The notes under the pieces: generated by a model | The model's input: only the letters and a program-made list of their open reading frames with translations | The model's database searches: none | Told to the model about the DNA's origin: nothing | Program-made: the position numbers and the translations under genes | Assembly: GCF_947503465.1 (NCBI RefSeq) | Contig: NZ_CANNDN010000003.1 | Location: forward strand, 372,001 to 436,000 | From: an uncultured Tateyamaria sp. | GTDB taxonomy: Bacteria > Pseudomonadota > Alphaproteobacteria > Rhodobacterales > Rhodobacteraceae | Direction of reading: 5' to 3' | Length of the DNA stretch: 64,000 nucleotides | Shown here: in pieces, positions 15,851-29,489 of the stretch | How the letters are laid out: each line of letters opens with the position of its first letter | Position numbering within the stretch: the stretch's first letter is position 1

Positions 15851-17840
15851 ATGCGCCTGTGATCCGCGGACGTCCGGTCGCTTCGGCTGTAAGGGTTGCT
15901 TCGACAAATACCTCCCGCGCCTCCGCCTGCGCCACCCGAATATCCCGTGCTACATGTACCTCGATATCGAATGCGCCAGCAGCCTGTGCTGCGCCGCGCG
16001 CGTGATCGACCAAAACAGTCTCTAATCGGGCCAAAGCAGCATCAGATGACCCAAAGTCTTCGGGTCCCGTGGGCAGGTGCACGCGAAACAGCCCCTCGCT
16101 GGGCGCGGTGATCGTTCCAGATCGACGAACGGTCACCCGGCCGACAACCGCGCCAATCGCGTTTGCAACACCGCCGTTTTCCGGCAGTTCCATGTCACAT
16201 CCAAGGCGCTTGCCGACGGCGGGGTAATAAACCCGCGCCGAAGCGCCCAACCCCACGACCGGGATGTCCAACCCCGTCGACACGCGCACCAGACCCGAAA
16301 CACGCGACAGGCCGCGCTCCATCAAACTGTGGGTGGCAAGTGTTTCGTCCAGGCCATCTTCGGCCAGGGCCGCTTCCAACAGCGCCGTGCTGGTCTGAAG
16401 CGTCAACTGATCGACAACGATCTGCGCCATCTGTTCCGCTGTCTCGGCCAACCGTTCACCCGCCCCGGTGCGCCGACGCCCGAACAACACGCATGCCATC
16501 CGCGCCGCATCTGCATCCCACGCGTCAACATTGCCCAGAACGTGGCTGGCATCCGACGGGGTCAGCCCCGCAACCTGAACCAGCCCGCGCGCAACAAGAC
16601 GCCGAAGCGCACCCAATTCCATCCGCGTGCGTAACACCGCGCCCAGCGGATGCACATCGGTGCCGATCCGGTCCAGCAGGTCCGCGTCACGCGCGGTCAC
16701 CCCATCCGCCTGCACACCGGGCACGGCGCGCACAAAGCGGCCATCGTGATCACCCGGCGTCGCGTTGCGCATCTGCGCCTCAAGAACGGGATGCACAACA
16801 TCGGGCGCATCCCGGGCCAACAGGGACACCGGCAAAAGGCGGCGTGGGCCCAGCGTGACACCGCCTTGCAACCCCTCGGCGACGAAATGCACCTCGCTGT
16901 CGCCGCCCAGTCCCGTGGTCCGCATCGCAACAGCTTCGACCATGGTGCGATGGGGACCCACACGCGCCCCGTTCGGGTCAATCACAGGTCTGCCGCCGCG
17001 CAGCACGGCAACATCCGTCGTCGTGCCACCAATATCGCTGACCAGCGCATGATCTGCCCCCGTCAACCATCGCGCACCCACGATCGAGGCGGCCGGGCCA
17101 CTCAATATGGTTTCGATGGGCCGCGCACGCGCTTGCGCCGACGACATCAACGCACCATCCCCGCGCACGACCATCATCGGGGCCGTGATCCCGATGGACC
17201 GCAATTCTGCCTCGGCACGCCCGATCAGCGCGTCGATCATCCCGATCAGGCGCGCGTTCAGTACCGCAGTCAAAGCCCGCTTGGGTCCACCCAACTTGGC
17301 CGACAGCTGATGGGATGCCGAAACGGGCCGGCCCGTCATCCTTCGTACCAGGTCCATGACGCGCCGCTCGTGATCCTGGTTGCGCACGGCAAACTGGGCC
17401 GCGACGGCAAAGCCGGTCACATCGGCCTCATGCGTCTCTAAAAAGGCGGAAACCGCTGTTTCGTCCAGCACCTGCGCCTCGGATCCATCATGCTTGTGCC
17501 CACCTGCAACGACACAGACCGGATCACCGTTCAGGGCATCGGCCAAGCCCTGCGCTTCAAGGTCCTTCTCGCGAAACCCGACATAGATCAGGCCAACACG
17601 CCCGCCCTGCCCCTCGACCAGCGCATTGGTGGCCAGGGTTGTCGACAGCGACGCCATGCCTACAACCGCCGGGTCAACCTGCGCCTCATCCAATACGGCC
17701 CGCACGGCGTGACCAACACCTATTGCCAGATCCTGGCGCGTGGTCAGCGCCTTGGCCCGGGCCAGAACCCTATCCTCGTCCTGCATCAAAACTGCGTCGG
17801 TATAGGTGCCGCCCGTATCCACGCCCAGTAGAATGGCCAT
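15849..17840 (-). CDS. Hydantoinase/oxoprolinase family protein, HyuA-like subunit
   Basis: 663 residues. N-terminal hydantoinaseA_N domain (LLGVDTGGTYTDAVLM) and central ASKHA ATPase-like domain with DIGGTTTDVAVLRGG. Members hydrolyse cyclic amides such as hydantoins or 5-oxoproline, using ATP in several cases, generally with a separate HyuB-like subunit. No hyuB neighbour is visible here, which is unusual, so the partner may be elsewhere or the protein may act alone. It precedes queG by 25 bases on the other side but shares no evident function with it. Confidence 0.85.
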   Translation of the reverse strand: MAILLGVDTGGTYTDAVLMQDEDRVLARAKALTTRQDLAIGVGHAVRAVLDEAQVDPAVVGMASLSTTLATNALVEGQGGRVGLIYVGFREKDLEAQGLADALNGDPVCVVAGGHKHDGSEAQVLDETAVSAFLETHEADVTGFAVAAQFAVRNQDHERRVMDLVRRMTGRPVSASHQLSAKLGGPKRALTAVLNARLIGMIDALIGRAEAELRSIGITAPMMVVRGDGALMSSAQARARPIETILSGPAASIVGARWLTGADHALVSDIGGTTTDVAVLRGGRPVIDPNGARVGPHRTMVEAVAMRTTGLGGDSEVHFVAEGLQGGVTLGPRRLLPVSLLARDAPDVVHPVLEAQMRNATPGDHDGRFVRAVPGVQADGVTARDADLLDRIGTDVHPLGAVLRTRMELGALRRLVARGLVQVAGLTPSDASHVLGNVDAWDADAARMACVLFGRRRTGAGERLAETAEQMAQIVVDQLTLQTSTALLEAALAEDGLDETLATHSLMERGLSRVSGLVRVSTGLDIPVVGLGASARVYYPAVGKRLGCDMELPENGGVANAIGAVVGRVTVRRSGTITAPSEGLFRVHLPTGPEDFGSSDAALARLETVLVDHARGAAQAAGAFDIEVHVARDIRVAQAEAREVFVEATLTAEATGRPRITGA

Positions 17841-17865
17841 GCTGTTCCCCGCTTTTTTGCCGTGC

Positions 17866-18909
17866 CTACCGCGCCTGTTCGCGACCCGTCGCGCCCAATT
17901 GCGTCACGGCCCAGCGCGCAGCGTCCGCCACTGCCGGGTCGGGGTCATCCACAAGGGTTTGCACAGCCGGCATCAGATCGGCTTGTCCGGAATTTCCAAT
18001 GGCATAAGCCACGTTTCGCACGAACCGGTCCCGCCCGATCCGTTTGATTGGTGAACCCGAAAACCGCGCACGGAATGCCGCATCGTCCAGGGCCGCCAGT
18101 TCCGCCAAGGGCGGCGCACCCACAACGCCCAGATACCGCATATCACTGGCCGAAACGGCAAACTTGTTCCACGGACATACAGCAAGGCAATCATCGCACC
18201 CGTAAATTCGATTGCCCAGCAACGGACGCAGCGCCACATCCACCGGTCCCTTGTGTTCGATCGTCAGATACGAAATGCACCGCCGCGCATCCAGTTGGTA
18301 GGGCGCGGGAAACGCATCTGTCGGACACACATCCAGGCAGGCACGACACGATCCGCAATGATCGCTTTCCGCAGCGTCCGGTTCCAGCTCCAGCGTCGTG
18401 AAAACAGACCCTAAAAAGGCCCAATTGCCCCAATCCCTGCTCACCAGATTGGTGTGCTTGCCCTGCCAGCCAAGACCGGCCGCCTGCCCCAAAGCCTTTT
18501 CTGGAACAGGTGCCGTGTCGACAAACACCTTGATCTGCCCCCCGGCTTCCTCGATCAGCCATCGACCCAGACGTTTCAGCCGTTTCTTGACAATATCGTG
18601 GTAATCCCGCCCTTGCGCATAGACGGAAACGGCGCCCAGATCCGGCCGCTCCAAAACAGCGAGCGGATCATGCTCCGGCGCATAGCTTTCAGCAAGCATG
18701 ATCACAGACCGCGCCTCGGGCCACAGGGCCGATGGGTCGCCGCGCCAATGCATCCGCTCGGTCATCCACCCCATCTGGCCGTGACGCCCTGCATTGACAA
18801 AAGCCTCCAACCGCTCCGGTACCTCTGGCACCGCATCCGGCCGACACACCCGCGCCAGGACAAACCCTTCGTCCAGAGCGCGCTTTATGACGCGCTCTTT
18901 CAGGTCCAT
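17866..18909 (-). CDS. queG: Epoxyqueuosine reductase
   Basis: 347 residues. Final step of queuosine synthesis on tRNA: cobalamin-dependent reduction of epoxyqueuosine. Two [4Fe-4S] clusters are visible: [12 protein letters not shown], and a second formed by CISYL with [13 protein letters not shown]. The C-terminal HEAT-like region ([17 protein letters not shown]) is as in the family. Cytoplasmic. Confidence 0.95.
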   Translation of the reverse strand: MDLKERVIKRALDEGFVLARVCRPDAVPEVPERLEAFVNAGRHGQMGWMTERMHWRGDPSALWPEARSVIMLAESYAPEHDPLAVLERPDLGAVSVYAQGRDYHDIVKKRLKRLGRWLIEEAGGQIKVFVDTAPVPEKALGQAAGLGWQGKHTNLVSRDWGNWAFLGSVFTTLELEPDAAESDHCGSCRACLDVCPTDAFPAPYQLDARRCISYLTIEHKGPVDVALRPLLGNRIYGCDDCLAVCPWNKFAVSASDMRYLGVVGAPPLAELAALDDAAFRARFSGSPIKRIGRDRFVRNVAYAIGNSGQADLMPAVQTLVDDPDPAVADAARWAVTQLGATGREQAR

Positions 18910-18975
18910 ATCGTCTCTGTTTCAGAAAAGTCCTGCAGGGGGTCTGGGGTGGAAACACCCCAGTCCGACGTCAGA

Positions 18976-19641
18976 TCAAAAATCCAGATCATTGTAATGG
19001 CGCGGTGGCGGAAAGCCGGGCACCTGATCGGCCAGGATGGACCGGAAGGCCGGGCGCGACTTGATCTTGGCATACCAATCCTTGACGACCTCCGAACGGT
19101 TCCAGTCCACGTCCGAAATATAGTCCAACGCCGACAGATGCGCAGCGGCGGCAAAATCCGCAAGGGTCATCACATCCCCCGCCAACCAACGGCGATGATC
19201 CAGAAGCCACGTCATGTAATCCAGATGATACTTGATGGCCTTGGCACCGTCCTTGACGTTGCGGCTGTCCGGAAAACCCTGACCCATGACCTTCTTGTTC
19301 ACCCGTTCATACAGCAGCTTGGATGTCACCTCGTTATGGAACTTGTCATCGAACCAGCCGACCAGGCGGCGCACCTCCAGCTTTGCAACCGGATCGGAGG
19401 GCATCAGAGACGGCTCGGGGCGGGTTTCTTCGATGTACTCGCAGATGGCCGCACTTTCGCTCATCATCACGCCATCCAGGCGCAATACGGGCACCTTGGC
19501 CGCAGGGTTGCGCCGCAGGAAATCGGGATCAGCTTCCCAATACCGCTCTTCAACCAGTTCCACCTCGATCTTCTTCTCGGCCAGGCTCAGACGTACCTTG
19601 CGGCAGAACGGGGAAAGGGGGACGTGAAACAGGCGGGCCAT
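18976..19641 (-). CDS. Glutathione S-transferase family protein
   Basis: 221 residues. N-terminal thioredoxin-like domain starting FHVPLSPFCRKVRLSLAEK, with the cis-Pro near AAKVPVLRLDG and the glutathione gamma-Glu site ESAAICEYIEE; an all-helical C-terminal domain follows with LADFAAAAHLSALDY. The Ser-Pro-Phe-Cys active site suggests a beta- or omega-like member. Start placed at 19641 (CCGGA upstream); a longer in-frame opening to 19674 is less likely. Substrate unknown. Confidence 0.9.
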   Translation of the reverse strand: MARLFHVPLSPFCRKVRLSLAEKKIEVELVEERYWEADPDFLRRNPAAKVPVLRLDGVMMSESAAICEYIEETRPEPSLMPSDPVAKLEVRRLVGWFDDKFHNEVTSKLLYERVNKKVMGQGFPDSRNVKDGAKAIKYHLDYMTWLLDHRRWLAGDVMTLADFAAAAHLSALDYISDVDWNRSEVVKDWYAKIKSRPAFRSILADQVPGFPPPRHYNDLDF

Positions 19642-19698
19642 ACAAATTCCGGGGTCAGTCAAGCGGTCAGGCATCCATGCACGGCGCGCACAGGATTT

Positions 19699-20424
19699 TC
19701 AACTCTCGAAACAGGCTGCGCGCCCATCCGCGCGGATCGTGGCCGCTCCGTCGACGATCTGGGCCGCCCGCTTGCGAACAAACGATGACGGGTTCCGGGC
19801 CGACCGACCCTTGGGGTTCGGCAGGATCGCGGCAAGGCGTGCGGCTTGCGTGGGCGACAGATCCTCCGGTCCCACGTCAAAATAATGGCGCGCGGCGGCC
19901 TCCACCCCGAAAACGCCCTCATCGAATTCGGCGACGTTCAGGTACACTTCGAGAATACGGCGTTTGGACCACAGGGCTTCGACAAGCGGCGTCATCGCCG
20001 CCTCCATCACCTTTCGCACCCAGGACCGGCCGTGCCAGAGATATACATTCTTGACCGTCTGCTGGCTGATGGTCGACGCGCCTCGGTTGCTGCCCTCGTC
20101 GATGGCCTTGCGGATGGCCACGATATCCAGCCCCCAGTGCATGCAGAAATTCGCGTCCTCCGCCGCGACGGCGGCGCGGGCCATGACCGGCGCGATATCT
20201 TCGATCGGCACCCACTGGTGATCGACACCGCCCAGGCGGCGGGACTCCTGCAGCATGTAGAAGGTGGTCGGCGGGTTCAACACGGACCACAACAAGGTCG
20301 CGGCAACGGCGACCAGAAACACGACACTGACCAGGCGCAGCCCCCAACGCAGCAGCCAACGCCCCGGTCGAAACCGAGGCTTTGTCTTGGATTTTGACGT
20401 GCGTTTGCTGCTCTTTTTCGCCAT
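19699..20424 (-). CDS. mtgA: Monofunctional peptidoglycan glycosyltransferase
   Basis: 241 residues. A basic cytoplasmic tail, one membrane anchor (LVSVVFLVAVAATLLWSV) and a GT51 domain. Catalytic Glu motif AAEDANFCMHWGLD and GASTISQQTVKNVYLW are present, as is the RRILEVYLNVAEF motif. Polymerises lipid II glycan strands in the periplasm without a transpeptidase domain. The start at 20424 is chosen for the Lys-rich N-terminus normal for the family. Confidence 0.95.
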   Translation of the reverse strand: MAKKSSKRTSKSKTKPRFRPGRWLLRWGLRLVSVVFLVAVAATLLWSVLNPPTTFYMLQESRRLGGVDHQWVPIEDIAPVMARAAVAAEDANFCMHWGLDIVAIRKAIDEGSNRGASTISQQTVKNVYLWHGRSWVRKVMEAAMTPLVEALWSKRRILEVYLNVAEFDEGVFGVEAAARHYFDVGPEDLSPTQAARLAAILPNPKGRSARNPSSFVRKRAAQIVDGAATIRADGRAACFES

Positions 20425-20459
20425 GCACCAGCTATAGGACGCCGGATCGGACAAGAAAA

Positions 20460-21110
20460 CTACCGGGCGGCGCTTTGCGCCAGATAGGTGCCGATACGAC
20501 GCGCACCAGATGGTGACGGGTGAATGCCGTCAAAGGCAAACAGGGACCGGTCGTTCGGATCCATCACATCCTCGCTGTCCACGAAGGTCAGGCCGGTGTT
20601 TTCGGCCGCCAGGCGGGCCAGACGGGCGTCATATTCGACCAGATAGGGCCGGCACCCGGTGAATTGTCCTGACCGTGCGCTGGCGTAATACCCCATCCAG
20701 ATGACCGGGGCGCCGGTGCGCAGCAACCGGGCCAGAAAATCGGGCACCTCACCCGTCAGGTCGGACGCGATCAAGCCGTCCAGAACCGGGTCGCAGGCCT
20801 GGCACCGGCAATCGTTCAGAAGATCATTTGCGCCGCCATTGATCAGGATCATATCCCATGCGCCGGTCCGGAATTGGGCGCGCACGTCAAAGCCAGCTGC
20901 CCGTCCCAGCGCCGATGCATTGGAAAACCGCGCCCCTGCAACCGCACCGTTGTCCACCTGCGCATCCAACAGATCGCCCATGACCGACGGGATGTCCCGC
21001 CCGGTCCACTTGTGCCACGCCATCACGCTGTCGCCGATGGCCAGAACCCGAACCGGGTCCGCCGACACCGCCGATGCCAGGCACCAGAACAGTATTAGAC
21101 ATCTGTACAT
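20460..21110 (-). CDS. SGNH/GDSL hydrolase family protein, exported
   Basis: 216 residues. Signal peptide MYRCLILFWCLASAVSA; block I VLAIGDSVMAWHKW with the nucleophile Ser, block III INGGANDLL with Asn, and block V FDGIHPSPSG with the Asp-x-x-His pair. An esterase or acyl-deacetylase acting in the periplasm is likely. Four Cys (CRCQAC and a later one) in the central region could form disulfides. No clear ribosome-binding site precedes the ATG at 21110; a TTG at 21158 is the alternative. Confidence 0.85.
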   Translation of the reverse strand: MYRCLILFWCLASAVSADPVRVLAIGDSVMAWHKWTGRDIPSVMGDLLDAQVDNGAVAGARFSNASALGRAAGFDVRAQFRTGAWDMILINGGANDLLNDCRCQACDPVLDGLIASDLTGEVPDFLARLLRTGAPVIWMGYYASARSGQFTGCRPYLVEYDARLARLAAENTGLTFVDSEDVMDPNDRSLFAFDGIHPSPSGARRIGTYLAQSAAR

Positions 21111-21276
21111 GGGGAAAAGATATGGCACACAGCGCGTCCGGCCAGCGGCAAAGTTCAATTCACCAATTAATCAGAAAACTATAATCAAAAACAAAAGGTT
21201 AATTGCTCACACCCATGTGATGATTCTGCTATCCTCGCCTTTGGTGAGGGCACATGATTGTGTTCGGAGACAGGAG

Positions 21277-21510
21277 ATGATCGAAACCACAAATGGCGTC
21301 CAGCCCGGCGCCATCGCACAACAGTATCGGGTGTTGAACGCGGCGGATGCTGCCCTGGTCTGGGTTCTGAAATGGTCCGGCGATGCCGACCACGTGATCG
21401 CAAACAAGCTTGGCACGATGCCCAGCAAGGTGGCCGACATTCTGGCGGAAAACACCCATGTCGGCAGCAAGGACCAGGCGACCAAGATGGTCGCCCAGCC
21501 CGAGGGTTAG
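21277..21510 (+). CDS. Small HTH-like protein of unknown function
   Basis: 77 residues, with a strong ribosome-binding site (AGGAG directly before the ATG). The centre reads like a helix-turn-helix (HVIANKLGTMPSKVADILAEN), reminiscent of the resolvase-type HTH of small phage or chromosomal regulators. No membrane segment or leader. It sits alone between divergent genes, three bases from the convergent gltB stop. I do not recognise a characterised relative. Confidence 0.7.
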   Translation: MIETTNGVQPGAIAQQYRVLNAADAALVWVLKWSGDADHVIANKLGTMPSKVADILAENTHVGSKDQATKMVAQPEG

Positions 21511-21513
21511 GCC

Positions 21514-26043
<4,530 letters not shown>

Positions 26044-26044
26044 G

Positions 26045-26473
26045 TCAGTCTCCTTCCGACGATGTGAACATCGCAATCGTTTGGTCAGTGGTCAGGCGAC
26101 GGTGATCGCCCCGCAGCGCATAGCCCGCAGGGCACATGTCGCTGAAAAACTCGAGCTTGAGCGGGACATCATCAATGTCCGCAAAAAGGCCCGCCGCCGG
26201 GTGGCGCGCGCCATCATGAACGGTGGCATAAAACAAGGTCGATCCGCAGGTGCCGCAAAACCCGCGCTCTGCCCAATCGGACGACCTGAAGGTGGTCACG
26301 GGCCCGTCCAGTTCCAAGGTCCCGACATCGACCGCAAGCGACATGAACATCGCGCTTGTGTGCTGACGGCACATGTCGCAATGGCAGGCACGCAGGATCG
26401 GGTTGCTGATCATCGCCTTGGCCGTCACGGCACCGCACAGGCACTGGCCCTGAATGTCGCGTGGCAGGCTCAT
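26045..26473 (-). CDS. GFA family protein (zinc-binding, Gfa-like), copy 1
   Basis: 142 residues. The fold carries the Gfa zinc ligands: CLCGAV near the N-terminus, then CHCDMCRQHTSAMF, and a later CGTCGSTLFYA. The family is named for glutathione-dependent formaldehyde activation in Paracoccus, but most members have no proven reaction. Its start overlaps the stop of the next GFA gene by 4 bases, so the pair is translationally coupled, and it ends one base upstream of the gltB start. Confidence 0.9.
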   Translation of the reverse strand: MSLPRDIQGQCLCGAVTAKAMISNPILRACHCDMCRQHTSAMFMSLAVDVGTLELDGPVTTFRSSDWAERGFCGTCGSTLFYATVHDGARHPAAGLFADIDDVPLKLEFFSDMCPAGYALRGDHRRLTTDQTIAMFTSSEGD

Positions 26474-26916
26474 GGTGTGTTCCCGTCATCCAGGTCCGGA
26501 TTGATCGCCACCACATCCGCCCGTGTCAGGCGCTTTTGGCCGTGGTCTTCCAGGTGAATGCCGTCAGGCACATGGTCTGTATAAATCTCGTGCGTCACCG
26601 TGAATCCATTTGGGTCATCAAAGATCCCCAGCGGCAGATCGGTGCCGCCGAACCACTCACCTTCTTTGGTGGTGCGGAAATACAGGTTCGTGCCGCATTC
26701 CCGGCACCAGGCCCGCTCGGCCCAGTCGCTGGTCGCGCGGGTGGCGATATGCTCGGTCCCGGTCCAGGTCAGGTCGTCTGTCTTCACGCTGACCTCGAAC
26801 AGGGCGGACCCGGTCCAGCGTCGACAGGACGGGCAGTGACAGATGCCAAAAGTGGACGGCACGTTGCGCGCGACAAAGCGCACGGCACCGCACAGGCATC
26901 CTCCATTCTTTTCCAT
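26470..26916 (-). CDS. GFA family protein, copy 2
   Basis: 148 residues; a diverged tandem paralogue of the following gene. Ligand segments are CLCGAVRF, CHCPSCRRWTGSALFE and WCRECGTNLYF. A C-terminal extension relative to copy 1 (IYTDHVPDGIHLEDHGQKRL) is present. Four helically phased GTGCAC-type repeats lie 61 to 99 bases upstream of its start, suggesting separate control from gltD. Confidence 0.9.
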   Translation of the reverse strand: MEKNGGCLCGAVRFVARNVPSTFGICHCPSCRRWTGSALFEVSVKTDDLTWTGTEHIATRATSDWAERAWCRECGTNLYFRTTKEGEWFGGTDLPLGIFDDPNGFTVTHEIYTDHVPDGIHLEDHGQKRLTRADVVAINPDLDDGNTP

Positions 26917-26976
26917 CTTTCCCTCCCTGATCCGTCAGCAATGCTGACCCATGAACATCTGATGTCTGCCAGAACG

Positions 26977-27015
26977 GTGCACGGTCTGTGCACAGGTTGT
27001 GCACACATAGTGTAC
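26977..27015. repeat. Four 11-bp-period GTGCAC repeats
   Basis: GTGCAC occurs at 26977, 26988 and 26999, and GTGTAC at 27010, exactly 11 bases apart. Each unit is itself a 6-base palindrome (the last is imperfect relative to the others but also a palindrome). They lie in the 114-base gap between the gltD stop and the first GFA start. One-turn spacing is typical of cooperative protein binding on one face of DNA. Confidence 0.85.
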
Positions 27016-27030
27016 CGCCGTTTTCGGGGC

Positions 27031-28473
27031 TTACTCGGCTGCCATCACCGTTTCGCCCGCGCCGAACTTCTGCAGGATTGCCTCGGCACAATCGCGGCCA
27101 TCACGGATGGCCCATACCACCAACGACGCGCCGCGCACGATGTCTCCCACGGCATACACATCGTCCAGCTCGGTCTGGCCGGTGGTGAATGCCGCCTTGA
27201 CCGTGCCCCAGCGGGTCACTTCCAAACCGTCAGTATCCCAAAGCTTGGGCAGGTCCTCGGGCTCAAAGCCCAGCGCCTTGATCACAAGATCGGCCTCCTC
27301 GACATAATCAGCGCCCTCGATCACTTCGGGCGCCTGGCGCCCGGTCGCGTCCGGTGCGCCAAGGCGCATCTTCTGCACCATGACGCCAGCCACCTTGTCG
27401 CCGTCCGTGGCAAAGCCTTTGGGCGCGCTCAGCCATTCAAAGACAACGCCTTCTTCCTCGGCGTTTTGCACTTCGCGTTGCGAGCCTGGCATGTTGGCGC
27501 GGTCGCGGCGATACAGGCATTTCACGGACGTCGCGCCCTGCCGGATCGACGTGCGCACGCAGTCCATCGCCGTGTCGCCACCGCCAATGACGACAACGCG
27601 CTTGCCGTCCGCATTCAGGCGGCCGCTGTCAAACTCGGCAACCACGTCGCCAAAGCTTTTGCGGTTGGAGGCCGTCAGGAAATCAATCGCCTTCTCAATA
27701 CCAGCGGCCTCGCCGTTAGGCATTGAAAGGTCACGGCTTTTGTAGACTCCGGTTGCGATGATCACGGCATCATGGGCCGCCCGAATGTCAGCGAAGGATA
27801 CGTCTTCGCCAACGGAACAGTTCAGCTTGAAGGTCACGCCGCCTGCGTCCAATTGCTGGTTCCGGCGCATGACCACATCCTTCTCCAACTTGAAACCGGG
27901 GATGCCGTAGGTCAGCAACCCACCGGCACGGTCATAGCGGTCGTAGACAGTGACCTGCACACCGGCGCGGCGCAGGACGTCGGCTGCGGCAAGGCCGCCG
28001 GGGCCGGCACCGATGATACCAACGGATTCAGCACGCTCGGTGGTCGGGGCGATGGGCAGGACCCAGCCTTCCTCCCATGCGGTATCGGTGATGTACTTTT
28101 CGACGGATCCGATGGTGACAGTGCCATGGCCGGATTGTTCGATCACGCAATTGCCTTCGCACAGACGGTCCTGCGGGCAGATGCGGCCACAGATTTCGGG
28201 AAAGGTATTGGTGGCCTGGCTGACTTCATAGGCCTCGCGCAACCGCCCCTCGGCAGTCAGTTTCAGCCAGTCGGGAATGTTGTTGTGCAGCGGGCAGTGG
28301 GTCTGGCAATAGGGCACGCCACATTGCGAACAGCGCGACGCCTGCTCCTTGGCCTTGGCATCTGCGTACTCGGCATAAATCTCGTGGAAATCTTCACGAC
28401 GTATATCTGCGGCACGCTTTTCAGGCATGTCACGTTCGATTTTCACGAATTTCAGCATCGGTTGTTCGGCCAA
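27031..28473 (-). CDS. gltD: Glutamate synthase small subunit
   Basis: 480 residues. Delivers electrons from NADPH through FAD and Fe-S clusters to GltB. N-terminal Cys-rich region CSQCGVPYCQTHCP and CGRICPQDRLCEGNC; FAD site GAGPGGLAAADVLRRAG; NADPH site VVIGGGDTAMDCVRT. The start is TTG at 28473, preceded by GGAGGG at 6 bases; the internal ATG at 28458 has no ribosome-binding site, so the TTG start is favoured. Confidence 0.97.
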   Translation of the reverse strand: MAEQPMLKFVKIERDMPEKRAADIRREDFHEIYAEYADAKAKEQASRCSQCGVPYCQTHCPLHNNIPDWLKLTAEGRLREAYEVSQATNTFPEICGRICPQDRLCEGNCVIEQSGHGTVTIGSVEKYITDTAWEEGWVLPIAPTTERAESVGIIGAGPGGLAAADVLRRAGVQVTVYDRYDRAGGLLTYGIPGFKLEKDVVMRRNQQLDAGGVTFKLNCSVGEDVSFADIRAAHDAVIIATGVYKSRDLSMPNGEAAGIEKAIDFLTASNRKSFGDVVAEFDSGRLNADGKRVVVIGGGDTAMDCVRTSIRQGATSVKCLYRRDRANMPGSQREVQNAEEEGVVFEWLSAPKGFATDGDKVAGVMVQKMRLGAPDATGRQAPEVIEGADYVEEADLVIKALGFEPEDLPKLWDTDGLEVTRWGTVKAAFTTGQTELDDVYAVGDIVRGASLVVWAIRDGRDCAEAILQKFGAGETVMAAE

Positions 28474-28566
28474 AGCTTTCCCTCCAAAGTCAGTCCGCGC
28501 CGTTTATGGCATCGCGCAGGGAATTAAAAGTCAGCACTTATGACTTACTTTGAATTTTCTGGCGCT

Positions 28567-28592
28567 GAAACCACCCTCTTAGGGCGGTTTTC
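28567..28592. other. Hairpin in the gltD-uppP divergent region
   Basis: AAACCACCCT pairs with AGGGCGGTTT (one mismatch) around a CTT loop, followed by a short T-run on the plus strand. It lies about 100 bases upstream of both genes. It could be a leader hairpin, an operator or the terminator of an unannotated short transcript. Confidence 0.35.
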
Positions 28593-28685
28593 AGTGAAAT
28601 TTAGAACCGATTCGGCCCTAAATTCTCGCTTTGCGTTCAGAATCGAAGGTTTGTACTTTGACCATATCACAGCACCGGGCCCAGA

Positions 28686-29489
28686 ATGACTCTTTTTCAA
28701 CTTCTGATAGTGGCGATCGTTCAGGGCGTCACAGAGTTCTTGCCCGTATCCTCATCCGGTCACTTGATCTTGTTGCCCACGTTGACCGGCACACCAGATC
28801 AAGGATTGGCCATTGATGTGGCCGTACATGTCGGCACGTTGCTTGCGGTGATCCTGTACTTCTGGCGTGATGTGCGGGTTGCCGCCCACGGACTGACCCG
28901 CCTGGCCCGACGCAAGGTCGATACACAGGGCGCATTCCTTGCACTGTGTCTGATCACCGCCACGATTCCCGCCCTGATCGTCGGCCTTGCCATCAAGCTG
29001 ACCGGACTGGATCAAGCCATGCGCAGTGCTGCCGTGATCGGTTGGACGATGCTGATTTTTGGATTGGTCCTGTATTGGGCTGATCGGCGCGGCCCAACGG
29101 ACCGAACCGCCGACAGGTGGACGATCAAACACGCGGGCCTGATGGGACTGGCCCAGTGCCTGTCCCTGATCCCCGGCACATCGCGATCCGGCATCACCAT
29201 CACCGCCGCCCGCGCCCTGGGCTACGAACGCGAGGGGGCGGCCAGGTTATCCATGCTGATGTCGATTCCGGTCATCCTCGCCTCCGGCGTTGTGCTGAGC
29301 ATCGATGTCGTGGCCGATGCCAATTGGGCCATCCTGCGCGATGCAACCATCGCCGCTGCGTTTGCGTTCTTGGCTGCGTTGGCTGCGCTTGTTCTGATGA
29401 TGCGGCTGCTGCGCAGCATCAGCTTCACACCATACGTGATTTACCGGGTGATCCTGGGGATCGGACTGTTGATCTGGGCCTATGCCTAG
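28686..29489 (+). CDS. uppP: Undecaprenyl-diphosphatase (BacA/UppP)
   Basis: 267 residues, mostly membrane helices. Motifs QGVTEFLPVSSSGHLIL and PGTSRSGITITAARALGYER hold the catalytic Glu, Ser and Arg. Recycles the undecaprenyl carrier used for peptidoglycan and for the exopolysaccharide locus at 5-13 kb. Its stop codon overlaps the stop of the convergent gene within the sequence CTAG. Confidence 0.97.
   Translation: MTLFQLLIVAIVQGVTEFLPVSSSGHLILLPTLTGTPDQGLAIDVAVHVGTLLAVILYFWRDVRVAAHGLTRLARRKVDTQGAFLALCLITATIPALIVGLAIKLTGLDQAMRSAAVIGWTMLIFGLVLYWADRRGPTDRTADRWTIKHAGLMGLAQCLSLIPGTSRSGITITAARALGYEREGAARLSMLMSIPVILASGVVLSIDVVADANWAILRDATIAAAFAFLAALAALVLMMRLLRSISFTPYVIYRVILGIGLLIWAYA

Noticed and set aside
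21181..21276. Promoter for the 77-residue HTH-like protein
   Set aside because: A TATCCT-like -10 is present at 21230-21235, but no -35 stands at an acceptable distance, so no call was made.
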